From the NCBI GenBank assembly GCA_937870755.1, contig CALMZV010000026.1, forward strand, positions 124,001 through 188,000: a stretch of DNA of 64,000 nt. Direction: 5' to 3'. A program made the translations under genes and the position numbers. Source of the DNA: an uncultured Methylocystaceae bacterium (lineage in GTDB: Bacteria > Pseudomonadota > Alphaproteobacteria > Rhizobiales > Beijerinckiaceae). Positions 34,021-41,328 of this stretch are shown one piece after another; the stretch's first letter is position 1, and each line of letters begins with the position of its first letter. The notes beneath the pieces are model-generated. The model ran no database searches and was not told the origin of the DNA. It saw only the letters and a list, made by a program, of their open reading frames with translations.

Positions 34021-36545
34021 CCCAGCCCCTTCATCGGTTCGGCGCTCACGGCGTTCTTGCCCTGGAGGAAATAGCGCTCCTCGATCGCGATCGCGAGGGT
34101 GGACAGCGTGGTCTCGAAGGCGGCGATCTTCTGCGCGTCGAGTTTGGCCGCCTCGGCGACGGCGATGTCGGCCTGAAGACTGGTGGCGATGCGCAGCGGC
34201 TGCTCCATGAGCCCGTCCTGCCGCAGCGTCGGCAGGGTCGCCAGATGTTCGGCGATGCGGGCGACCTGAAAAGCGACCGAGCGCGGATTGTAGGGGTCGA
34301 GCAGCGCCATGTCGCGCACCGGCGCCAGCGCCACGCCCGCGATGTAGCGCGAACGATAGGTGATCTGCGAGTCGATGAGGTCCAGCAGCAGTTCGAGATT
34401 GTCGGCGGTCGCGTCGCGCTCGGCGAACAGGCGCGCGAGCGCGGCCGTCGAAACGCCGCGCTCCACCCGCCGGCCCATGTCGAGAAACGACCAGCCCGCG
34501 ACGCGGTTGAAATTCTCCTGCACCAGACCCGACAGCGCGGCCAGCAATTGCAGCGCGTCTTCGCAGCGGTCCATCGTTTCGGCTTCGGTCGGGGCGTGCG
34601 CGGCGGCCAGCTGGGTCTCGAGTTCGCCGAGAATGCGCCAGATGTCGTGGCTCAACCGCTCGCGGATGATGGAGGCCGCGTGGCGCGCGGCGCGTGCGAG
34701 CGCCAGTCCGGAGGCCGGAAGTTTCGGGTCGTGCAGCGCGTGGGCGGCCACGTCCGCGATCGCGCGCTCGCCGTCCTCGCCGGCGTGGCGGGGAATGAGC
34801 AGGCGTTGCAGGCGCGCGCGCACGCCGGCCGCGTTCGCGCCGGCCGAGCCCGGCTCGGCGGTGCGCGCGCAATAGGCGCGGATCAGCCGCAGCGTGGCCT
34901 CGCACCGCTCCATGTAGCGGCCGAACCAGAACAGGTTGTCGGCGGCGCGGCTCGGCAGATTGCCGAGCTGGCGCACGATGCGGATGTTGTCGCCGCTGGG
35001 CAGCAGCGTCGTCATGTCGACCGGCCGGTCGGCCATGATCCACACGTCGGCCGAGGTCACGCCCTCGCCCATCGACAGGGCGCGCGCGTCCGGCCGGTCG
35101 GATATGCGGCAGAACCCGCCGGGCATCACGCGCCAGCCGTCGGGCGTGCGGGCCACGAACACGCGCAGCACGAACGGGCGCGGGCTGAGCGCCCCGTCCT
35201 GCCAGACGGGCATGGTCGACAGGCGCACCACTTCCTGCCCAACATAGTCCATGCCGCGCTGGCGCACCTGTTCGCGCAGCGCCGCGCGCCGTTCGGGCGG
35301 GAGCGCGGCCAGCTCGACCGGCCGACGCTCCTCGACGCCGGGCGGGCCATCCTGAAAGGCGCCGGCGAGCGCCATATTGTCGAAATTGGCGAGAACGTCG
35401 GCGGCCGCGCGCGGGTCGCCGCACCACCACGTGGCGATGTGCGGCAGTTTCAGCTCGTCGCCGATCAGCCGGTCGGCGATGGCGGGCAGGTAGCCGAGCA
35501 GGGCGCGCGATTCGATCAGCCCGGCGCCCGGCATGTTGGCGACCACGGTCTGGCCGGCTCTGATCGATTCGATGAGGCCCGGCACGCCCAGATGCGAGGA
35601 GGCGATGAGTTCGAGCGGATCGAGCCATTCGGAATCGACGCGCCGCCACAGCGCGTCCGCCCGCTTCAGCCCGGCGATTGTGCGCACATGCGTGCGCCCG
35701 TCGCGCACCACCAGATCGTCGCCCTCCACCAGCAGGAAGCCGAGATAGCGCGCCAGATAGGCCTGTTCGAAATAAGTCTGGCTGTAGGGGCCGGGCGTCA
35801 TCAGGCAGATGCGCGGCTCGGAGCGGTCCGCGGCGGCGGCCAGTCCTGCGCGAAACTCCCGGAAGAACGAGGCGAGCCGCTCGATGTTGAGATCGCGGTA
35901 GAGATTGGCGAAGGCGCGGGTGAAGACCAGCCGGTTCTCGAGCGCGTAGCCCGCGCCGGAGGGGGCCTGCGCGCGGTCGCCGAGCACCCACCACCGCCCG
36001 TCCGGTCCGCGTCCGATGTCGGCCGCGTAGAACCGCAGCCAGCGCCCGCCGGCAGGGGAGACGTGGTGCAGGGGGCGCAGAAAGTCGTCGGAGCCGAGGA
36101 TGGCGGCCGCCGGAACCACGCCTTCGGCGACGATCCGGCCTTCGCCGTAGATGTCGGCGAGCGTGCGCTCCCACAATTCGGCGCGCTGGATTACGCCAGC
36201 CTCGATCTGGCGCCATTCGGCGCCCTCGATCAGCAGCGGCAGGCGGCTGAGCGGCCAGGCCCGCTCGCTCGTTTCGCCGTAGACGCGGTAGGACATGCCC
36301 GATTCGCGAATATGGCGGTCGACGTTGGCGAAGCGCTGCGCCAGCTCGCGCTGGCTGTAGCGGGCCATCGCCACGAAATAGCGGACCCAGTGGGCGCGGG
36401 CGACGCCGTCGGCGCCGATGAATTCGTCCGGCGCGTTGTCGAGCCTGCGATAGGTTTCGAGCCAGCTCTCGATCTGACGCGCCACCGCCGCATTGCGGCC
36501 CTTGCGGTCCTGCTGCCGCAAATTCAGCTTCAGATCCTCGTTCAA
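34017..36545 (-). CDS. Circularly permuted ATP-grasp (DUF404/DUF407) fused to alpha-E domain (DUF403)
   Basis: An 842-aa fusion. The N-terminal two-thirds is a circularly permuted type-2 ATP-grasp with family motifs SYRVYGE, SDDFLRPLHHVSPAGGRWLR, FYAADIGRGPDGRWWVLGDR and LMTPGPYSQTYFEQAYLARY, then ATWWCGD and SGDNIRI. From about residue 540 the alpha-E (DUF403) helices follow (LPSRAADNLFWFGRYMERCEA-type start, SHDIWRILGELE). In most bacteria these are two separate genes. The start is assigned to the TTG at 36545 since GGGAG lies 6 bp upstream; an alternative TTG is at 36596. The ATP-grasp may form peptide bonds on a small peptide or amino acid. Coupled to the transglutaminase gene by a GTGA overlap. 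Confidence 0.92.
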   Translation of the reverse strand: MNEDLKLNLRQQDRKGRNAAVARQIESWLETYRRLDNAPDEFIGADGVARAHWVRYFVAMARYSQRELAQRFANVDRHIRESGMSYRVYGETSERAWPLSRLPLLIEGAEWRQIEAGVIQRAELWERTLADIYGEGRIVAEGVVPAAAILGSDDFLRPLHHVSPAGGRWLRFYAADIGRGPDGRWWVLGDRAQAPSGAGYALENRLVFTRAFANLYRDLNIERLASFFREFRAGLAAAADRSEPRICLMTPGPYSQTYFEQAYLARYLGFLLVEGDDLVVRDGRTHVRTIAGLKRADALWRRVDSEWLDPLELIASSHLGVPGLIESIRAGQTVVANMPGAGLIESRALLGYLPAIADRLIGDELKLPHIATWWCGDPRAAADVLANFDNMALAGAFQDGPPGVEERRPVELAALPPERRAALREQVRQRGMDYVGQEVVRLSTMPVWQDGALSPRPFVLRVFVARTPDGWRVMPGGFCRISDRPDARALSMGEGVTSADVWIMADRPVDMTTLLPSGDNIRIVRQLGNLPSRAADNLFWFGRYMERCEATLRLIRAYCARTAEPGSAGANAAGVRARLQRLLIPRHAGEDGERAIADVAAHALHDPKLPASGLALARAARHAASIIRERLSHDIWRILGELETQLAAAHAPTEAETMDRCEDALQLLAALSGLVQENFNRVAGWSFLDMGRRVERGVSTAALARLFAERDATADNLELLLDLIDSQITYRSRYIAGVALAPVRDMALLDPYNPRSVAFQVARIAEHLATLPTLRQDGLMEQPLRIATSLQADIAVAEAAKLDAQKIAAFETTLSTLAIAIEERYFLQGKNAVSAEPMKGLG

Positions 36546-36623
36546 ACCAGGCTCCCGTCGGCCGAGCCGCCCCGTCGCGGCGCGGACTTTAAACAAAAGA
36601 CGCGCCGCCGGGAAAGCCGGGCC

Positions 36624-37187
36624 TTATCCCTTCCTGCGGGCCTGCGACCCGTCGGGAATGGCGGTCAGTCCCTTGGGATCGTCCTCAAGGTCCACGTCGA
36701 ACGTTTCCAGAAACCGCGACACCATCATGTAGAAGCCGATCGCCATCGTCAGCTCCTGCATCTCCTGATGCGACAGGCGCGCGGCGAGCGGGTTGAAGGT
36801 CGCGGCGCTGGCGCGCACGTTCCGCACCACGTCGTCCGTATAGAGCATCACCAGCCGCTCCATGTCCGAGAACGCCGTGGCGAACGGGCCTTCGTGGATG
36901 GCCGCCAGCTTCGCCTCGCTCATGCCGATCTTGCGACCGATCGTCTCGTGCTGCCACACCTCGTAATGCGCGCGCGAAAGGACGCCCACGCGGATGATGG
37001 CGATCTCGCGCAGCACGGGATCGATCTTGGAGAAATAGAGAAGCTGGTTGCCGAGCCGCGTGAAGCCCTCCACCAGATCGCCGGCATGTCCCATCATGCG
37101 GAAAATATTGAGCGGCGGCAGTTTCTCGAACGCCTTTTTCGCGCGGCCTTCGGCCTTGGAGAGATCGAAATAGGGAATGCGGGCCAT
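36624..37187 (-). CDS. Carboxymuconolactone decarboxylase-family (AhpD-like) protein
   Basis: A 187-aa helical protein. The family core is IDPVLREIAIIRVGVLSRAHYEVWQHETIGRK-like, split here between residues 60 and 90; the AhpD-type CxxC is missing (SRAHY instead), so it is not a typical peroxidase-linked disulfide protein. The EVWQH segment may hold the proton relay as in non-redox members. Function unknown: possible lactone decarboxylase or thiol-independent member. It is divergent from shc and stands alone. Confidence 0.85.
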   Translation of the reverse strand: MARIPYFDLSKAEGRAKKAFEKLPPLNIFRMMGHAGDLVEGFTRLGNQLLYFSKIDPVLREIAIIRVGVLSRAHYEVWQHETIGRKIGMSEAKLAAIHEGPFATAFSDMERLVMLYTDDVVRNVRASAATFNPLAARLSHQEMQELTMAIGFYMMVSRFLETFDVDLEDDPKGLTAIPDGSQARRKG

Positions 37188-37268
37188 GTTTCCTCCTGTC
37201 GCGCCGTTGGCTCGGCCTTACGCGAAATAGAGCAAAGCTTGAGGGCCGCCGCCAGAGCCGGTCGCGCA

Positions 37269-37280
37269 AAAAGCGCTTTT
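37269..37280. promoter_or_regulatory. 12-bp perfect palindrome in the shc upstream gap
   Basis: AAAAGCGCTTTT is a perfect palindrome in the 171-bp divergent gap between the carboxymuconolactone-decarboxylase-like gene and shc. It could be a regulator site but could also be chance. I see no other obvious element in this gap. Confidence 0.25.
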
Positions 37281-37358
37281 CGGCGGGTTGGCCGGGCCAC
37301 TGCCGCTGGGGTATCAATGCCGCCTCGCGGCGCAAGCCGCTTCGTTCCAAGAGCCATC

Positions 37359-39296
37359 ATGACCGCACACAGTTCCGCCGCCGCCATGCTCGACGCCGCG
37401 ATCGCCCGGGCGTCGCGGGCATTGATCGACCGGCGGCGCGCGGACGGCCACTGGTGCTTCGAGCTGGAAGCCGACGCCACCATCCCCGCCGAATATGTTC
37501 TCCTGCGTCACTTCCGTGGCGAGCCGGACGATCTGGAGCTGGAGCGCAAGATCGGCGCATATCTGCGGCGCATCCAGGGCGCGCACGGCGGCTGGCCGCT
37601 GTTCCACGACGGCGCGTTCGACATGAGCGCGAGCGTGAAGGCCTATTTCGCACTGAAGATGATCGGCGACGACATCGCCGCGCCGCACATGGCGCGCGCG
37701 CGCGAGGCCATTCTGGCGCGCGGCGGGGCGGCGCAGAGCAACGTGTTCACGCGCATTCTGCTCGCGCTCTACCGGCAGATCCCGTGGACCGGCGTGCCGG
37801 TCATGCCGGTGGAGATCATGCTCCTGCCGAAATGGTTTCCGTTCCATCTCGACAAGGTGAGCTATTGGGCGCGCACGGTGATGGTTCCGCTGTTCGTGCT
37901 GATGGCGCTGAAGCCCGCGCCCGTCAACCGGCGCGGCGTGGGCGTGGCGGACCTGTTCGTCACGCCGCCGCAGGAGGTGACGCACTGGCCCAAAGGCGCG
38001 CACCAGAAGGAGCCGTGGTCGAGCCTGTTCGGCGGGCTGGACAAGGCGCTGCAACTGGCCGAGCCGCGCTTTCTGCGCACGCCGCGCGAAAGGGCGATCA
38101 AGGCCGCCGAAGCCTTCGTGCTGGAGCGGCTGAACGGCGTGGACGGGCTCGGCGCGATTTTTCCCGCCATGGCCAACAGCGTGATGATGTTCGACGCGCT
38201 CGGATACGGCGCGGACGATCCCAATCTCAAGCTGGCGCGCGAGAGCATCGAACGGCTGCTGGTGGTGAAGGAGACCGAAGCCTATTGCCAGCCGTGCGTT
38301 TCTCCCGTGTGGGACACGGCGCTGGCGGCTCATGCGCTGATCGAGGCCGGCGGAGCGGAGGCCGAACGATGCGCGCGCGAGGGGCTGGCGTGGCTTCAGC
38401 CGTTGCAGGAACTGGAGGCCAAGGGCGACTGGGCCATACGCCGGCCCAACGTGCGGCCCGGCGGCTGGGCGTTCCAGTATCGCAACGCGCATTACCCCGA
38501 CGTCGACGACACCGCCGTCGTGGCGATGGCGATGCATCGCGCCGCGCCGCAGACCTACGCCGACAATGTCGCGCGCGGGCGTGAGTGGATCGAGGGGCTG
38601 CAAAGCAGCAACGGCGGCTGGGGCGCGTTCGACGCCGACAACGACTATCTCTACCTCAACAACATTCCGTTCGCCGATCACGGCGCCTTGCTCGACCCGC
38701 CCACCGTCGACGTGTCGGCGCGCTGCATCTCGCTCATGGCGCAGATGGGCGCCACCGAGGCCAGCAGCGAGGTCATGCGGCGCGGCGTGGACTATCTGCG
38801 CAAGGAGCAGGAACCCGACGGGAGCTGGTACGGCCGGTGGGGGATGAATTACATCTACGGCGCCTGGTCTGCGTTGTGCGCGCTGAATGCGGCGGGCGCC
38901 GGCGCGAACGATCCGGCGGTGGCGCGCGCTTGCGACTGGCTGGAAAAAATCCAGAACGCGGACGGCGGCTGGGGCGAGGGCGGCGACAGCTACAAGCTCG
39001 ATTACGCGGGCTACAAGCCAGCGCCTTCCACCGCATCCCAGACGGCGTGGGCGCTGCTCGGCCTGATGGCGGGCGGGCGGCGCGACAGCGCGAGCGTCGC
39101 GCGCGGGATCGCCTATCTGCAGGCGACGCAGGGCGAAGATGGTTTCTGGAACGAGGAGCTGTTCACCGCGACCGGGTTTCCGCGCGTGTTCTATCTGCGC
39201 TACCACGGCTATGCGAAATTCTTCCCGCTGTGGGCGCTCGCCCGATATCGCAACCTTGTCCGCTCCAACAGCGGCAGGGTGGCCGTCGGCATGTGA
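37359..39296 (+). CDS. shc: Squalene-hopene cyclase
   Basis: A 645-aa triterpene cyclase that turns squalene into hopene and diplopterol. The catalytic acid motif DVDDTA starts at residue 381, and several QW repeats are visible (e.g. QSSNGGWGAFD, QNADGGWGEG, EQEPDGSWYGRWG). The MLLPKWFPFHLDKVSYWAR stretch is specific for hopene cyclases. A hydrophobic segment (VMVPLFVLMALKP) is the membrane-insertion part. The ATG at 37359 is the only start with the right N-terminus. hpnG begins inside the stop codon (TGATG). Confidence 0.97.
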   Translation: MTAHSSAAAMLDAAIARASRALIDRRRADGHWCFELEADATIPAEYVLLRHFRGEPDDLELERKIGAYLRRIQGAHGGWPLFHDGAFDMSASVKAYFALKMIGDDIAAPHMARAREAILARGGAAQSNVFTRILLALYRQIPWTGVPVMPVEIMLLPKWFPFHLDKVSYWARTVMVPLFVLMALKPAPVNRRGVGVADLFVTPPQEVTHWPKGAHQKEPWSSLFGGLDKALQLAEPRFLRTPRERAIKAAEAFVLERLNGVDGLGAIFPAMANSVMMFDALGYGADDPNLKLARESIERLLVVKETEAYCQPCVSPVWDTALAAHALIEAGGAEAERCAREGLAWLQPLQELEAKGDWAIRRPNVRPGGWAFQYRNAHYPDVDDTAVVAMAMHRAAPQTYADNVARGREWIEGLQSSNGGWGAFDADNDYLYLNNIPFADHGALLDPPTVDVSARCISLMAQMGATEASSEVMRRGVDYLRKEQEPDGSWYGRWGMNYIYGAWSALCALNAAGAGANDPAVARACDWLEKIQNADGGWGEGGDSYKLDYAGYKPAPSTASQTAWALLGLMAGGRRDSASVARGIAYLQATQGEDGFWNEELFTATGFPRVFYLRYHGYAKFFPLWALARYRNLVRSNSGRVAVGM

Positions 39297-39949
39297 TGAA
39301 ACCGCTGCTGATCGTCGCGGGGCTTGCGCGCGAGGCGCGCGCCGCGGGCAAGGGCGTCTCGTGCGTGTTGAGCGGGGCGGACGGCGCGCTCTTGCGCGCG
39401 CGGCTCGCCGAGATCGATCCGGCCGATTATGCGGGCGTCGTCAGTTTCGGTCTCGCCGGCGGACTCGAACCGACGCTGAAGCCGGGCGCGCTGGTGCTTG
39501 GCGCGCGCGCGGTCGTCGCGGGCGCGACTTACGATTGCGCGCCGCAGCTGGTGGCGCGGCTCGCCGCAGGCCTGCGCGCGCGCAGACTCGCCTTCACGCA
39601 GGGCGTGGTGGCCGGCGTGGAGCGGCCCGCGCTCGGCGTCGCCGACGAGGCGGCGCTGCGCGCGCGCACGCGCGCCATCGCGGTCGATATGGAAAGTCAT
39701 GTGGCGGGCGATTTCGCCGCGCGCGCGCGGCTGCCGTTCGCCATTCTGCGCGCGACGAGCGATCCGGCCGACCGCGCCCTGCCGGCGCTGGCGGCGGCCG
39801 CGCTCGACGGCGAGGGTCGCGTGCGGCTTGGCCATGTGCTGGGCGCGCTGGCGCGGCGGCCGGGCGATGCGGGCGCGCTGCTGGCGGCCGGGCGCGACGC
39901 GCGCGCGGCGTTCAGATCCTTGCGGAAATGCCGCGGGATGTTCGCCTGA
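39296..39949 (+). CDS. hpnG: Adenosylhopane nucleosidase / phosphorylase HpnG
   Basis: A 217-aa purine-nucleoside-phosphorylase-like protein, shorter than MTA/SAH nucleosidases. The conserved VDMESHVAGDFA (about 131-142) contains the ribose-binding Met-Glu pair, and LRATSDPAD the catalytic Asp. HpnG removes adenine from adenosylhopane to give ribosylhopane (established in other hopanoid producers). It overlaps the shc stop by one base and abuts the convergent hpnH with no gap. Confidence 0.92.
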   Translation: MKPLLIVAGLAREARAAGKGVSCVLSGADGALLRARLAEIDPADYAGVVSFGLAGGLEPTLKPGALVLGARAVVAGATYDCAPQLVARLAAGLRARRLAFTQGVVAGVERPALGVADEAALRARTRAIAVDMESHVAGDFAARARLPFAILRATSDPADRALPALAAAALDGEGRVRLGHVLGALARRPGDAGALLAAGRDARAAFRSLRKCRGMFA

Positions 39950-41104
39950 TCAGGCCGCGCTCGTCGCCTTGCGCGCCTTTTCCTCGGCTTCGGCCGCGCG
40001 AATTTCGCCCAGCTTCGATTGCACGTTGGAGGAGAAGACGAATTCCGCCGGGCGCTGGCGCGACAGGTCGATGTCGGGCGCCATCGGGCCGTCGGTGCGC
40101 ACGCCGGCGAGCGCGACTTTCGCGGCTTTCCACGGCTTGCGCACCGCGTCCACCACCGCCGTCGCCTCGAACCCGGAATGGACCATGCAGTCGGCGCATT
40201 TTTCGTAGTGGCCGACGCCGTAGGCGTCCCAGTCGGTGGTCTCCATCAGTTCCCGGAACGTCTTCACATAGCCTTCGCCGAGCAGATAACAGGGCTTCTG
40301 CCAGCCGAAGATCGTGCGCGTGGGATTGCCCCACGGCGTGCATTTGTAGGTCTGGTTGCCGGCGAGGAAATCGAGGAACAGGCCGGACTGGTTGAAGGCC
40401 CATTTGCGGCCGCGATCGCCGCGCCGGAAGATGTCGCGAAACAGCTGGCGCGTGTGGGTGCGGTTGAGGAAGTGCTGCTGGTCGGGCGCGCGTTCGTAGG
40501 CGTAGCCGGGCGAGACGGTGATGCCGTCGACGCCGAGCTGCGTGACCGTATCGAAGAAATCGGCGACCTTTTCGGGCGCGGCGTCGGAGAAGAACGTGCA
40601 ATTGATGGTTACGCGGAAGCCCTTCGCCTTCGCCAGCTTCAGCGCTGCGACGGCGCGATCGTAGACGCCGTCCTGACACACCGACTTGTCGTGCATCTGC
40701 CGGTCGCCGTCCAGATGGATCGACCAGGTGAAATAGGGATTGGGCTTGTATTGATCGATCTTCTTTTCCAGGAGCAGCGCATTGGTGCAGACGATGGCGA
40801 ACTTGCGCCGCGCGATCACGCCTTCGACGATCTGCGGCAGGTCCTTGTGCAGGAGCGGTTCGCCGCCCGCGATCACCACCACCGGGGCGCCGCATTCGTC
40901 GACCGCGCCGAGCGCGTCCGCCACCGACAGGCGCTGGTTGAGGATGGCGTCCGGGTAATCGATCTTGCCGCAGCCGGCGCAAGCGAGATTGCAGCGAAAC
41001 AGCGGCTCCATCATCAGCACGAGCGGGTAGCGTTTGCGCCCCGAAAGATGCTGTTTGAGAATATAGCCGCCGATGGTCGCGATCTGCCGAAGGGGGATGC
41101 TCAA
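39950..41104 (-). CDS. hpnH: Adenosyl-hopene transferase HpnH (radical SAM)
   Basis: A 384-aa radical SAM enzyme that joins 5'-deoxyadenosyl to hopene. The cluster motif is CNLACAGC (C38, C42, C45), then IAGGEPLL, and TCFFSDA-type motif TINCTFFSD. Further cysteines at the end (HYEKCADCMVHSGFEA) are typical. The start is TTG at 41104, as the protein begins SIPLRQIATIGGYILKQHL and AGAGGAG lies 8 bp before it; ATG 41200 would add 32 unrelated residues. The gene is divergent from hpnN. Confidence 0.95.
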   Translation of the reverse strand: MSIPLRQIATIGGYILKQHLSGRKRYPLVLMMEPLFRCNLACAGCGKIDYPDAILNQRLSVADALGAVDECGAPVVVIAGGEPLLHKDLPQIVEGVIARRKFAIVCTNALLLEKKIDQYKPNPYFTWSIHLDGDRQMHDKSVCQDGVYDRAVAALKLAKAKGFRVTINCTFFSDAAPEKVADFFDTVTQLGVDGITVSPGYAYERAPDQQHFLNRTHTRQLFRDIFRRGDRGRKWAFNQSGLFLDFLAGNQTYKCTPWGNPTRTIFGWQKPCYLLGEGYVKTFRELMETTDWDAYGVGHYEKCADCMVHSGFEATAVVDAVRKPWKAAKVALAGVRTDGPMAPDIDLSRQRPAEFVFSSNVQSKLGEIRAAEAEEKARKATSAA

Positions 41105-41112
41105 GACGCACG

Positions 41113-41119
41113 CTCCTCT
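41113..41119 (-). promoter_or_regulatory. Ribosome-binding site deciding the TTG start of hpnH
   Basis: AGAGGAG on the minus strand ends 8 bp before the TTG at 41104. It favours this codon over an in-frame ATG further upstream. Confidence 0.7.
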
Positions 41120-41328
41120 TTCAAGCCCCTGCACATAGAGAACGCGGGCCACAGCGTCAAATGCGCGCGCAGGTCGCCTTTTGGCCATATTCGCCGCCAT
41201 GGGACGAACCGGGGCGCGCGGCGGCGTTGCAACGGCGGGCAGGGCGGGCGATTGTCGCCGTCCGTCGCGGCCGCGGCGCGCGTCATTATGCTATCGGTCC
41301 CCCGCCGTTTCCAAGCCGGAAAGCCAGT

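Noticed and set aside
34245-37358. Very long plus-strand open frame continuing into shc
   Set aside because: It is antisense to the ATP-grasp/alpha-E gene and is open only because of the high GC content; its composition (Arg-, Ala- and Gln-rich, no motif) is that of a shadow. Shc starts at 37359.
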